A stretch of 64,000 nt of DNA, taken from the NCBI GenBank assembly GCA_010645155.1, contig CM021314.1, forward strand, positions 1,018,282 to 1,082,281, given 5' to 3'. The DNA comes from Tigriopus japonicus. Its lineage: Eukaryota; Arthropoda; Copepoda; Harpacticoida; Harpacticidae. Position 1 is the first letter of the stretch. Every line of letters begins with the position of its first letter. The position numbers were made by a program, and so were the translations under genes. The notes under the pieces were generated by a model. That model did no database searches. It had not been told where the DNA came from and saw nothing but the letters and a program-made list of their open reading frames with translations. Of this stretch, positions 41,211 through 54,180 are shown piece after piece.

Positions 41211-41226
41211 GTATGTATGTATGTAT
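41211..41226. repeat. (GTAT)n tetranucleotide tract
   Basis: Four units; a second tract of the same unit lies at 40412-40428. Confidence 0.9.
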
Positions 41227-43628
41227 CCTTGCATTCACGGATCTGAGGGAAAGGCTGGCTCTCTCACTGACTCTCGTATTTTCCAGCCTCAGGCAATCGA
41301 TGAGAGCTTAGTGGAAGCGCAAGAGCAACGACAGAAAGACTTATTTTTTCTTCTTCGTACCCCCTCCCAACCCAAAGCTATACTAGCCAAGTGTAAGAGG
41401 ACAGGAAAGGCCCCAGAGGGGCACTATTTCTTCTCAACGGAACCCAAAACCCGAAGAGCGAAGCATGTTCGGGCACACGCTTGAAGTGCCAGGATCCTGA
41501 ACTAGCAAAATGGAGGAGGTCTCCCACGTTCATTTTGGCAACCCTTTGAGTTTGTCAGAAAACGACATCCAAAGACCTTTTCAGCCTCCCTAGTGTCGTT
41601 TACCTAACCTTGCAGGTAAAATGAAAGCAGGCTCGAGAGATCCAGTGCCTGATATCTCCGTATAAGGAAGGGGATTTGTATTTTCCTTCGGGGTCATGAG
41701 TTGAGAAGTGTAGAAATGTCTTTGGCGAGATCTACGGGGCGCTTCACTCCTTTGATGGCGGTAAAAAAAACCATTTCATTTGCCAGTACCATATCTCATC
41801 ATACTTGCTTACTTGGGGAGTGTGCCAAAGCAAAAATCGAGGAGCTATTTTCAATGATATTGGTCGGGGAGTCCGTCGTGGTCATCTCTTGGTTTCAGGT
41901 TGTTCTGTAGTCATGTATAAATTAGATCTCACGTGTTGAGTGGTTGAGATATTCATGGAATGAGAGTTTACCGAATGCGGAAACAATGACAGGGCCGTGG
42001 AGCTCGTTGGAAGTGCGATCTTTTCGGAATTTGGTATGCTCAAGGATGGTTCCTAAGTGGGTCTGACTCCAATTTCAAGGGGTCTTTCAAGGCATGACTG
42101 CTGATGAAATATGACATCCTCTTGTCAGAATCAAAGAACGAGTCGAGAGCGATGCCTTCCAAAGGTTCGTTCTCTTCATCTTTGGACGTACTCCATTCAG
42201 ACGACTTGAAAAAAAGAGCCCCGTGATGTTTCAAAGCGACTGGCTGTACATCCATCCGTATCTACGTGTACATACTGTCCGTTTTATGTACATTGTCAAA
42301 TTATTGGGTCAAAAATGCCTAGTCCATCATCTCTCCAGCTGTCGGGTTCAGAACTCCGAGTAACACGTCAGTTGGCTTTTTTTCACAGGGGACAGAAGGG
42401 GTTGTTTTTCAGGTGTTTTTGGAAACGAAAAAGTTAGTAGCAACTTTAGAGAGAATGAAGACGAGGGAACTTAGGACATTGGGACAGTCGCTCGCTCATC
42501 CTCTCTCTTACTAACTCGGTGTTCTAGTTCGTCTTCCTCTAGAACGTCTGGTTCCTTCTGGATCAAGATTACCCTGGGGGCCAAATTACTCTTTGAAGGA
42601 GTTTTGCTTGCCTGAAGATTGCACAAATGCTGAAAAAAAACGAAGAAAATAGGGAGGGAGAAGGAGCTGGGAATGAGTGAATGCCAAGTGTAAATAGATG
42701 GTCCACAAGGTGTTAGTTATATGGCATAAACAAAAAACGGCGTTTCCATTGTTTGAAACTTGCTTTCATTCATTCTAGTCGACGACTTTATCACACTGCA
42801 TTCATTTCTGACAATTTGAGAGTCTCATTTTATTACTGTTCAATTAGGTTACTTTCAAGTTGTATCATGTCTTACACTTACGAAATTTGTATCCAATATA
42901 TTCATTTACCCTTGAGCATTTATTGCCTCTTCCGCGTCTCGAACGCTCTGAAACTTTTCCATTATCGACCGATTTGTTCCAGCTAACGAAGACATCTGTC
43001 AATAAAAGAACACTTAAATGTCATCAATGTGATCCAAAGTTGGATTGATGGTTGATTAGTGTTCCTCGGTATCTCTTTTCATGAGTGAGGTGTGCCAAGT
43101 TTTAGCGGGCACCCTGCATGCATTTTTGGGGCCACACGTGGCTGCGAATAACCCGAAAAGCAGGCTTCATGCTCGGGACCGAAATAGCATTTCCGTCCCC
43201 AATGTGTCGGACTCAATTTCAACCGGAGTTTGAGCCTTGGAGATGGTTTGGCCATTAGGGTGAGAGCTTTAAGAATAGAAGCTTTGGTATCAGATTTTCC
43301 TGGATGGAAGCTAATTTTGATGACGAACGACAGCCAACTAGCAACTCACCAATCCAGGGACCGGTTCCATCCATGGATTCCCTTGAGAAGATGAAACTTG
43401 GAACTTGAAAGGATGCGAAATTGATGGCTACACAGAGAGGAGAGAGAGAGAAAAGGAACTTTTCAAACAGATCCAATCCTCGATTTACGGTTCAGCTTGA
43501 CAGAGAACTTTCTTTTGGGTGGGACTCGTCTTTGCCACCTTCAGTTGGAGCTTCCATCTTATTTTTCGTTTGCGGTGGAATGACCCTTCAGACACCATTA
43601 TGGTCGAGATTTATGGTATCGGCCGCAT

Positions 43629-43647
43629 GTTGTCGTCGTCGTCGTCG

Positions 43648-43717
<70 letters not shown>

Positions 43718-43718
43718 G
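43629..43718. repeat. Long compound (GTC)5-(GTT)23 microsatellite
   Basis: Five GTC units (from 43632) run in frame into about twenty-three uninterrupted GTT units (from 43647). It is the longest perfect microsatellite in the window. It reads as poly-Cys or poly-Leu/Val on the plus strand and poly-Gln after Arg-rich codons on the minus strand. The surrounding frames have no other protein-like features, so the homopolymers are treated as translation of a repeat, not as a gene. Confidence 0.97.
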
Positions 43719-46700
43719 TTATTCCTCTACGGTCTGATGTAATTGTGTGGTTATGTTCCTGCTTCCCGTGCTTTGTGTTCTTCAGTAGAGTTGGACGTCC
43801 TCGTCGTTGTTCTGGGGTTCCATTTTCCACATCCGAACCCACTACCAACAGCCATCATTGTGTACCGTAGCATAGCATACTATACTACTATACTTTATGC
43901 TCCTTGCACCAATTGGATTGCACTCTCAGATATCTCGAGGGGAGAGAATGAGAAGGGCAGCAAGGAGGAGGGTATAGCTTTCTGGCATGTTTGTGTGTAT
44001 ATTGGAAAGTACTCAATACCACGAGGAAGTGACCCCCAAAGGCCAGTAGTCGGACCACCAGAGGATCTCGCCAGCCACCCAGTGAGCAGGGGGAAAGAGG
44101 CAACCACCAAAGCATATATGTATATCCATCTACGGCCACTTCCACATAGACGTACACATTATCCGGATTCCAAGATTCCTAACTTCCAAAGGTCTCGGAA
44201 GATCTCGGAAGTCATCATTGGCAGATCCATTGCCCCCTCAATGGACGACTCAGAATGACCAACGAGTCGTACATTGGATGGCTCTGTATGAACAGCAATT
44301 CCTTTGATCGCGCCAAAGCCGTGGGATTCGTGTCTTTCTGTTGTACGAGACTACTACGTAGATCCCAATATCCTTAAAGGTGTGAACGCTGTCGATCAAT
44401 TTCCAAGTGGAACTGGGATCGCAATGCCATTTCTGTGTGTGATGGCTAAGCTCAATTTCCTGTGAAGGGGCTTCGAGAAGACATTGAAAAGGAATTTTGG
44501 CGCAGATTTCAAGTGATTGAACTTGTTTTTTATGAGCATGAAACTGCTCGCTTGATCGGGTTGGTTTGGCGAACACTGGAACAACGGAACACAAGAGGAA
44601 GACGAAGAAGAGGAAGGAGAGCAGGAGGCGAATCGGTTACATAGATCGTCGCCACAGCTCCTGTTCCAATGGCCATCCAAGATTGATGAATCATGCCATC
44701 CGGTCCAATTTTTCTCCCGAGCTTTCATAGCGCAACTTGAGACCTACGAATTTGTTCAAAGGCCCACATTTTGCCCGAATAGGTTTCACGTCTATTGCAT
44801 TTTTTTCTCTCTTCAAAGAGGACTAGTTGATCTCGGTTCCAAGAAGGAACGCCGTTCAGGTGGTTGGTCGGTTTGGGTGGTCTCTTGGATGCGATTCCGC
44901 AAATATGCACAAACGCCATCTGTTCAATTAGGACGACACCATTACGAGTTCTCGTTTTATTGGTGTTGGTGGCGTGTTTCCGCTCGGGCGAGAATCATGG
45001 ATACAGAGAACAATGGGACATGGGCCAAAAATGTCACACATGGGGACTCAGGAATGCGTAACTATATTGTAGTGGTTTCATGCATTCCAAGTTTGGCACC
45101 AAGCAACCAAGAAGCATCATCGTTGGTTCTTTCGTGTCTTACCTCCTCCTCCTCCTCCATCCTTGGTCCTCGGTTTTCAGCTCAACGGAACGTGACGAGA
45201 AATTCCAAGTGGGACCACAGACCAACCGAACGCGCCCAGTCGAAAAGGCGAGGAATTTCCAAATTTTCCAATTCACGTTCCACAATTCCATGGTTTACAG
45301 CTCGAGGGGTTGTTGTTTGAGAGAACCAACGAACAGGCTAAGGGAATTGGATAATCAGCTGATCCAATAATAGCTCTGGAGGAGAGAGGGAGGTCTCCCA
45401 CCATCGGATGGGAGACTTCTATGTTGATGACCACAAACAAGCGGTGTCGACTCATTTGGCGAGTTTTTGAAGCTCCAACGATCGTCGTTGGAAATGAGCT
45501 GTAAAGCTGTAGTATGCCAACACCGATGGAACGGTGGAACCAAGCACCTTCGAGCCTAGTGGACACTCAATTGCGAGGACAACAACCATTTTCCCAAGTT
45601 CCTTTTAACTAGCCAAATTTGGAGAGAGTTGGTGAGGGCGTGTGCTTGCCTGGAGCTTTGGAACAGGAGGAACTTGTGGTCAAGACATGGGTTTACAAAC
45701 TTACTTTGAAGTCCATTAAAGCAAAAGCCGTTAGCAAACTCAAGTCCCTGACCTTTATTAAAAGCGACAAGTGAGCGAGCGAGCAAGCAAGTTAGCCGAC
45801 CAACGAACCAGTCGAAAGGAACGTCAAATTTATGACCAACCAACCATTGCGGAGAGATCCATCCACGCACTCCAAGTTTCATGGAACAAGTCTCAAAAAT
45901 TCGTAAACAGTACTCGAGAATGTCACTTGAAACGCGGATACCAAATTGGAACATGTTTTTTTTTCTTTTGGATTTAATCCCAAGGAACCCTGGTCAGTGG
46001 CATGCCTTGTAACCGTTTTAAGGAAAGAAGGGGAAGGAACATTGTTCCAAGATAGTTTCGATCCAGGGGACCATAAACAAGCTGTCGCTTGTTGAAGCCT
46101 GATCCAATGAAGTCAGCCAAACAAAACATTCTCAGATCCCCCCACTAGCTTCATTTGTGGTCTCCGGGTCCCCATTTTCCTCGTTTGGTTCCATTTCACC
46201 ACCATCCCCACAATAGGTAGTAGGTTGTGGCACCTGCTTCATCCATCCTCCCCCTTTCATCCATGACAGCAGGGAACGTTCCACACATTAGAACAACTGT
46301 ACGATGGTCGGTGGAACAGTTTTTTTTGCTTCCTGCCTCATATTGGACTTATTTTGCTGACTCGAGTGTGTACTTGATCCTTTTGGCTGAAGGACCAGTG
46401 GGTTCCGCTACATACGTATGTGTAAGGTTTAACAAAAAAAGCAACGTGTTCGGGTGCAAAGAACAGTCTGCTGAGGTCTGGCTTGTTTTCTCCTTACGAA
46501 AACATGGCCATGAGAAAGATTTCTTCTTTGACCCATCCATTCATCGCCAAACAACACACGTGTCAAGATCAGAAAGCGAATTTAGAAGTGATTGAAATCA
46601 AAATCACTTTCCGTACTTTTGAGCGCTCAATAACATGATCGAGGAAGAAAAATGCCAAAAAAAAAAAAATTATAGTTTGCTCTCCCAGGGAATGAAAGAA

Positions 46701-49700
46701 TCCTGTGATCTTTAATTCCAAGGAAGGCTAAACCGGTCCCTGATAGTTGTCTATTCATAAATAAAGCATAACTTGAAACAAAGACGGACTTATAAGGCAA
46801 TGCATAAAAGAGTCGGCCTTGAAAGTTCCGCGAGATAGATTTTACGATAACATTTCACTTGACATTTATCTTGCAAACTGAAAGTACACACTAAACAAAT
46901 TAGCCACAAGTAGTATTCACTTGAAAAGTAGATTGGAACAATGCCGCCGTTTAATGATGGCTGGGAAGGCAATCTTAAGTGGTACATGATTGCTCCCGAT
47001 GCTAAAATACTTGAATCCTGAAGAAAGCGAAACAAAGGCAAACCAAGTAAAGAAAGAGAAAAAGCTATTACATTAGTTTACCTCTGAGGGCAATTATCTT
47101 TTCATTTGTCTTCATGTGTTGGAACAGAAATTACTCCGTGGAGAGAAATGAGAATCCTCGGAAGAGTCGTAGTTTCTCTCTTGAAGAAGGGCCCCTTTTT
47201 AGCTACAACTTCAATTTACACTCACTCCAACTCGAGGAGGTACACATTTTTTGTTCTGAATGACGGATGAGCAATTTATAGCCCTCCCAACAACACACCT
47301 CCACTCGATCCCTGGGTCCACCAGAGTAAGTCAACCAATGGCCATCCGAATTCCCTTATTCAAGAAGACTTCATTGGAAAAGCTGAGGATAAAGCGCAGG
47401 TTTGGCCACCCTTAGACGAATTTGTCACTGCGGCCTGAATCGAAAACTCAAGCCATTTGTCTTACTCAGGGAAAAAAGGCGTGTTTCTGACAAAAATCGA
47501 GAAAAGGGGGAGGAAAGTTGAACGTCTTTTTAAGAGTGTGTTTCATGTGTGATTGCGATTACCGCCTTTCCAACTTGCATTGTTGTACCGAAGTATGTCT
47601 GTCCAGTCGTCATTCCATGGGACCCTACCACGGTGTGTAAGGCTCGTCGTGTTAATACGAGGAAAACATGAAGGGAGTTGGTAAAAGAGGATAGATATCT
47701 CCTCGACGACGAACTTCCTTTGAAGGGAACAAATGTGGAAGTGAATGAAGAACAACTTAAGTTGTGTACGACACAGACTGTACGTACTACGTTGGTTGAA
47801 ATGATTGCCATCATGCCATTTCCGGGTGTGTTGACGAACTGGGCCACAGCCTTGATAACACTGGTTTCAAATCTTGTTCCAGGTATGAAGGTCTTTTTTC
47901 TAATCTCCTGGATCCTCTCGCCGAATGAGAAATAAAAATGACCTACCTACCTACCTGGCCCAGGTCGTTGGAAAAGAGTCATGGTAACAAAACTGGAATC
48001 ATTTTTCACTCTCCCAAACAAAAACCAACACGTTGATATCTTTTCTCTTTTGAGCCACGACGAAAGTGTGCCAAAAAGCACATTTGAGATGCACAAACAT
48101 TTCAAGGGATTTCAAAGTAATTTGACAGCAAGTTCAAAATTGGTCACCCTAAAATCTCGAAACAATCCACTCCATCTTGTGTTGTCAATAAAAGGTTGTG
48201 ATTGATGAAGTTAATAATATCTTCCGTAAAAATTCTCCTCTTTTATGGAAGAGAAGGCAAACAGGGAACTCGTTAGGTTTCAATTCAACAGACGAAATAA
48301 GAACCCCTTAAAACAAAACCATCGTTTCCTGTTGAAACTCGTGGAGTTGAAAAGACAGACAAGAGAATAAGGAAGGCAAGAAGGCTTTGGGAGAGAGGAA
48401 GAAGAGAGAAGAGATAAATGGATGATCATCATGAATGAAAGCAGTTAGCGTTAGTTGTCTCGCGGAATGGAAATCTTAATGGGGAGAAACGAGGAGAATG
48501 CCTGGAGGAGGCCCACGGCAGATAAAGAGCAGAAAATTTAATTGAGATAACAGATCCTCGCAGCTTTTGGAAGCTTTTTCTTCATCCGCGTCGCAGTGCA
48601 GCATTAATTTATTTCATGCTCAAACATGAGAACCCAAGTTACGCTCCTCAGTTACAAAGATTGAAATCTTTCCATCATGTGGGGAGTCTTTATTGTGTTC
48701 AGTTCCAATTGGTTTTATCTTAAGAAGCCAATTGCTGAAAGTCTCAAGAGATGCAAAGTCAGTGTCTTGAAAGTTTCAATGTGCACACGTTCAATACCTT
48801 CTTTCTCCACCACGACGAAATATGAGGGGAATACCGTCTGAACCTCGTTCCTGAAAAAGTGAGGATGTCGATCTTCGAAATCACTTACAATTTTTGTAAG
48901 CCTTTTCCGATGGAAAGGTCATTTCGAAGGGCGTTCTCCGAGTGATGGAATTACAAGAAAGGATTGCCTCCCCCAGTGACATAAAATGAGGGCTTGTTGC
49001 AAGTCGTTCTCGAAGGAATGATGGGGAAAAAGAAGCTCCGATGATCAAGATGTTGAAAAAAAATCAAGTTGATATTCCGTCGAGATGTCTAGCTAGTTGC
49101 AAACTTTCACAGGGTTGCTAATACAAATGTCAGCATTGCGCCAAGCTATAATTTCTCCCCATTTGGGGAAAGGGGCATCCATTCAGACATAAGTGCGAGA
49201 AGGAGTCAAACCAGAGAGAAAGAGTGAGAGCAAAAAAAGGCCAGGCTGTGCTGAAACAAATAAGAAATGCACAGCCAGATATGCAAAGAAGCCTTTTTCG
49301 AAATTGGAGGCCAGAAATATGGTCCTCGAATGCGGAACCCGTCCAACAGAAGCCCTCTGAAAGCAAAACAAAAATGGGTCGGCAATACCAAAAACGGTTG
49401 GTTTGATACATCCACTTCCATGGAGGTGGTTACCAAACTCGTTGGTTTTTGGTCTGTTGGTTAGGTGGTGGGGTTGGTTGGTTGGTGGGTGTTTTCAATC
49501 TAACTGTCGATCAAATATTTGCTTAACACTTTAGCTCTCCAGTTTAGATTGGCCTCCCTGCACTTCCGGATGAGCTGAGTCCGCCCGCCTGTCATGTTCA
49601 TAGACCTCCTTCAAACCTAGATAGGAAGGAGGAACCTAAACAAAACGGATTTCTTTCATCGCTCAATCGGCTTAGGATCAACTTAGACTAGACCTCATGA

Positions 49701-50340
49701 GTCGGTGGTCGATCCAAGATTGGATCAAATTTAGCCAACTTTCCTCCCGCCACTAGGCCAATGGTTGGTTGATTGAATGGCTGTATCAACCAATCTTCGG
49801 TCGAAGTCGAACCACACGTACGCACGTACGTACACTGCCACCAATATTCTATCCGTCTCCGTGACTTTTAATCGATTTAGTTTTTGAAGGAAATTTGAAG
49901 TGTGAACTTTTCTTGGAGTTGATGAATGAACTCATCCACGTAGTACAAAAAGCCTCAAAGTTTGAACCATCAGCCAGTCTCAAAGCTTACCAACCAAAAT
50001 GGATAAAGAATCGACTGACCTATAGTGCCGCTGTCAGAGACCTCAGACAAGCATCCTAATGAAGACCACTTTATTCTGTTGGAATGGGATTGATCACGAA
50101 AAGAGAAAGAAGGGGAAGTTGTCTATTGTTTCCCTCTGCCTATTTCTTTCGAGTCTTCTTCTAATCATCCGAATGTACGTATATGTAAGTATGTACGTAC
50201 AATAGCTAGATAGCTACCTACGTACATAGAAAGGAGGAGAACCATGACCCTCCTGGCCAATTGGGAAGTTCTGCAGGATTGCATCAGAATGGATCCGCCG
50301 GAAGTGTGGACCTAGCTAGCTTTCAGATAAGTGCACGCTC

Positions 50341-50508
50341 ATGCTAACGAAAGGCCAATTCAACCTGATCCACCACATTGATCTTGATCCCATGGGGAAC
50401 GAGGCGGTGAACATCCATCCGAACATGGTAAAGATCCTTATTTACGAGAAGAATCTTATTCAACCGATTTGGATCCACCAACGCAGAGGTCACTTGAGGC
50501 CAAAATAA
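50341..50508 (+). other. Unrecognised short open frame (55 codons)
   Basis: The frame runs from ATG to TAA and encodes 55 residues with mixed composition, including the stretch FNLIHHIDLDPMGNEAVN and a Lys/Arg-rich end. A possible acceptor (AGCTTTCAG) ends at 50326, and the frame stays open from there to the ATG. The minus strand is also open across the same bases, ending at 50344 with a frame of more than 80 codons and protein-like composition, so at most one of the two is likely to be real. No family is recognised on either strand. Confidence 0.15.
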
Positions 50509-50892
50509 ATTGAAAGACACATGCCGCAATTTGGAACAACGTAACTCGGTAGAGACTCGAAAGGCTACATGTAGCCCATGAAATGTTCCTTTGGCTTTTA
50601 TATTCTAGAACCATAAAGGTCATGCCTTATGTACCTATTTTTGTACGTACTGAACGTTGGTGATCGTAGGCACATCTTGGATTTTTGGGCCGTTTTGTTT
50701 TGGGATCCGAATCCCCCCTCCCTTCTATGTAGTAAAAGAGGTGACAGAAAGGCCATTGGAGCCCCTTCTTTCTCTTTCCCCCTTTTTTGTTCCAAGCAAG
50801 AAAAGTCAGTGGGACGGCAAATATGGTGACCAGGGCATAAATCACACAACAAAGCCCAAATACCAATAGATGTCACTTGAGTTCGTGAGCAG

Positions 50893-51069
50893 ATGGAAGG
50901 AGAAATCCAAACCAAGTTCCACTTCCTCGCGGATGTTCCAACCAAACACCCAAAAAAGTTTGTCAAATACCCCAATTACGAGTTTGGGGCTCTACCCATT
51001 GCGCATGGAAGGGACAACGAAAAGAAGGACTTCTTGAAAAATGTTCGTTCTCACTATGTTGAAAGCTAA
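50893..51069 (+). other. Unrecognised short open frame (58 codons)
   Basis: The frame runs from ATG to TAA and encodes a 58-residue polar protein beginning MEGEIQTKFHFLADVP and ending RSHYVES. Its composition is balanced (charged residues, aromatics, no Cys, no low complexity), which is unusual among the chance frames here. CAG lies immediately before the ATG, but the tract before it is not pyrimidine-rich, so an acceptor is doubtful. No poly(A) signal is evident after the stop. No family is recognised. It could be an exon of a nested gene, a remnant, or chance. Confidence 0.18.
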
Positions 51070-51311
51070 TCGTTGTAGGTTTAAGTTTGTGGCAAAAAAG
51101 AAAATCCTTTTAAAGACCACAAGCGGCAAATGGAGAAACAAAAATCTCAAAAACGTCTCGTTTTTTAGTCTCCCGCTTTTCCAGGGTTTAAATATTTGAT
51201 CTTGGTTTTTGTTCTGGTTTCTAAATTCTAGTTTTGCAACAAGACATATAATGCAAAAAATCGTAGCATAAACCGAAACCGAGCCATTGAATGTTCAAAG
51301 CAAGCAAACAG

Positions 51312-51623
51312 CTAGAAATCTGCACCGGTACCAATAATCAGGCCCAAAATTGCGGCAAATGTAAAACTTAAACCAGCTTTTACCCCGAACCGGCCATGGG
51401 TTGAAAAGGGATGCAAATGTGCTTCTTCTGGAATGGTGGGCGCTTTGTTAACCAAGCCAAGAAGTGCACCAAGCTGGAACATATTTCTCGATATCGGTGA
51501 TCTCCTATTGAAAGCCCAAAAAAGATCCATATTCCCGTTCCAAAAGTTGCCAAGAACTCTTCGGGGAAGCTTGCCGTTCCGTCCGTCCGTCCATCCGTAG
51601 CGTATGATGTCCCATGTGTACAT
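51312..51623 (-). other. Unrecognised open frame with one hydrophobic segment (103 codons)
   Basis: The frame is on the minus strand, begins MYTWDIIRYGW and ends with a likely membrane segment (about residues 83-100, AGLSFTFAAILGLIIG) just before the stop. An in-frame TGA lies nine codons upstream of the ATG. A frame of this length is expected many times by chance in a window of this size. It is listed because its composition is protein-like and because other such frames lie nearby. No family is recognised. Confidence 0.12.
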
Positions 51624-53319
51624 GGGCGACTCCTTCTGTTCCTTGGATCATTTACCCCTCAAATGACATGGACCACTGATGTGACATGATGCTCGAAGAA
51701 AAACTTTTGCTTCGAGAGCAATGCTGATTCGGGACTTTTTGACTGGTTGGAAATGTGCTCTCCCAACTTTGCATTCTTCCGCTTCAGGATCGAAGCATTT
51801 TTGCACAACCAGTTATTCTTTTGTACTTTCCAGGAAGAAGTGGAACCTGTTCTGATAATGCTTGAAGGTACGCAAGTACCGTAACTTGAATTATCCACTT
51901 AGCCTCGACGATTTAGCTCAATAATTTACCATGGCTTTTGGAGAGTTTGGAAAGGGGGAACGAATGGTCTTTTCCACTTTTTGAGTTCAGTATCCTTCCT
52001 TCCTTCCTCTTTGGCTTTTCCGTCCTTCTGTTCCTCCTCCTCTTTCCCCTTGAGGTCCACCTTTTATCTCGGGAACTATATCAACTATGCTTGAATGGAC
52101 AAGTCTTCCCGAGTCGTTAAGACATTGTGCGTAAACCATTTGCCCGATGGGGAGTAAAGCACATTTTCAATTCTTCTTCTTCCACTATATTTCCATTCAA
52201 GGAACATTAGTGGGCTCCATTAAAATCGCTCAAGATCGCTCTTTCTTCACCATTGGCGTTCTGCCGGCCTGAAAATTAACTAGATTGAGAACCAACGGTT
52301 TTGTTTGAGCGAATGAACCTAAAACACAGAGTGCTCGAGGGTGTTATTTACATTAGTGTAGGTAGTACTTTGTATGTAAACAGATCAGCGCCACAAATTC
52401 TCAAAACTTTTTCGTTTACATTTGCCAACACTGACGAAGACTTATGGTCAAGGTTGTAATGAAGACGGATCCGTTTGGAGCCTTTGGCTACAACAACGTG
52501 GATGTTCCATTGTTTTTTTTTGATACATCCGACAATTTGGGTCGCCCTTTCTTTCTCTCTCTCTCACTCTGTTCTCTCTGCTTTGTCGTTAAATGTCGGT
52601 CATATTTGTTCTCGAGGCAACAAACATCATCAAGGTTGGTTTTACTCTCATGGCAAAGGGTGAACCAAGCTCATCAAAGCCACACAGGGTGATGCATGGG
52701 GGCCCTTGTTCGCTCGGTCCCCGAGTAATTAAAGGGGACCTTAGAGAATCGCAACGAGTTTCAGGATCAGGCTCGAAATCATGGGCAAGGAGGAACAAGG
52801 CCAAGTCCATTATGGAACAACCTGTACTCACCAATCCCATCTCAATGAAGAGTGAAAGAGAAAGAAAGAAGGGGTGAGGGGCCAAATGAATCCGTGTTAA
52901 TGAGAGAAATGTTATTTGCCAGGAAACTTTGAGAGCTCGTCGAGGATAATGATTGTTCATGACATGCCAAGCTTTCTCGCTTCGAAATTTTTAACGAAAA
53001 AAAAAAAAACTACGTCGTGCGGCGTGTAGAGCCTTCCTGGCCTTTCTTTTCCCCTTCTTATTCTCTCCCCTGTTCCCCTTTGGTCGAAGTTTCATTTTCC
53101 AAGTGGAAACGAGGCAATATTTTATGAGGAGAAAGAAGAAGTCAACAGATGTTTTGACCGTTTCTCTCGTTTTATGTAGAAAAGCCGACGAACGACAGAC
53201 TGCGTGCTCTCGCTCTCTCTCTCTCTCATTTTCCATTTCACACATTCGTTCTGAGCAGCCTCCCTCTGGACAGTTCCCAAAAGAACACGAGGGAACTTGG
53301 ATTCGAATGGGACGTAATA

Positions 53320-53339
53320 CCTTATTTCATGAAATAAGG
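53320..53339. repeat. 20-bp perfect palindrome
   Basis: The sequence CCTTATTTCATGAAATAAGG is its own reverse complement, centred on CATG. It is AT-rich in the arms and has no spacer. Confidence 0.95.
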
Positions 53340-54118
53340 CTAAATCGTCGAGGAAGTTATGGCCTTTCTGTTGACATTTAATTACACCTGGAACAAAGGA
53401 AGCGTTTAAGCTTGAGTCGGTCCATCCACCCCGTGACATTATCATTTGATAAAATGCCAAGGAGTTAAAATTTGCGAATCCGTTTTTGCAGCCACAAAAA
53501 GTCTCTGACGAGGTAACTGTTTGAACGGTTTTAATAATTCAGACCCGTTTTACTCTCCTCGTTCGTCGCTCTTTTCCTCCTTTGACTCGTGAATAGCCAG
53601 ATTTTGAATCGGGACCACTGAAGGTCAAACTTTGGACCACTGAAGGAGATCACTTGTCTTTTTTTGCTGGCCCTGTCTAAATGCATTTCAAGACCCTAGA
53701 GAGTTCTGATTAATGATCTCTGTTGTTCTGACCAGAAGAATGCCTCTCCCTCTTCTTCTTCGTCCACGATGGCGACGCTCTCATCGTGTTGGTCGTGGAA
53801 TGGAGACGGAACAGAAGAAAAAGGACCCCTCGAGATTGGAATGGTGGCACTTTAGCCACTGCTTGTCTACTAACCAAGTCTACTTACCACTCGAATACTA
53901 CAACAACTACATGCTTATGTGCTTATGTACGTAGTAACACCACCCAGGGCCAACGTGGCAACGTCAAAAGTAGCAGTCCGAAATGGATGCGGTGGTGGGG
54001 TGGTAGTGGTTCGACGACTTTGAAGCAGGCAGCGGGAGGTGGATAGCCTTTCATAGGGAGGCCAAAATAGACCATTAAAAGCTTCTTGGAAATGAAGACC
54101 AAGCGGAAAGAGGAGTGC

Positions 54119-54180
54119 CAGAGAGAAAGAGAGAGAGAGAGGCCAGGCAAGCAAGTAAGTAAGTAAGTAGTAGTAAGTAA
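54119..54180. repeat. (GA)n then (AAGT)n tracts
   Basis: GA units to about 54142, then about eight AAGT/AGT units from 54149. Confidence 0.9.

Larger units (their letters stand above)
31000..43600. other. Intron part 3: repeats, no recognised gene
   Basis: Short open frames only. A minus-strand frame at 35288-35671 (127 codons) has balanced amino-acid composition but no domain that I recognise. A plus-strand frame at 37018-37395 (125 codons) ends with a hydrophobic segment and has AATAAA shortly after its stop; it too is unrecognised and may be chance. Confidence 0.5.
43720..52000. other. Intron part 4: short protein-like frames, no recognised gene
   Basis: Most of this stretch shows nothing. 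Between 50.3 and 51.7 kb there are short open frames with balanced, protein-like composition on both strands, listed separately. The TGGAAC/GTTCCA hexamer is especially frequent between 44.4 and 46.4 kb, at about twelve copies in 2 kb. Small ACGT/GTAC tracts lie near 49820 and 50180-50220. Confidence 0.5.

Noticed and set aside
43588..43870. Poly-Gln (minus) and poly-Cys/poly-Leu (plus) proteins across the GTT tract
   Set aside because: The homopolymers come from the microsatellite, and the flanking residues show no domain or splice support.
43743..44258. 171-codon plus-strand frame
   Set aside because: No recognisable domain or splice sites; composition not convincing and length within chance for this window.
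47678..47935. Plus-strand frame containing VLTNWATALI, resembling the VNWAT end of a TIA first RRM
   Set aside because: The preceding residues show no RNP1, RNP2 or RRM spacing; the match is limited to NWAT and is judged coincidental.
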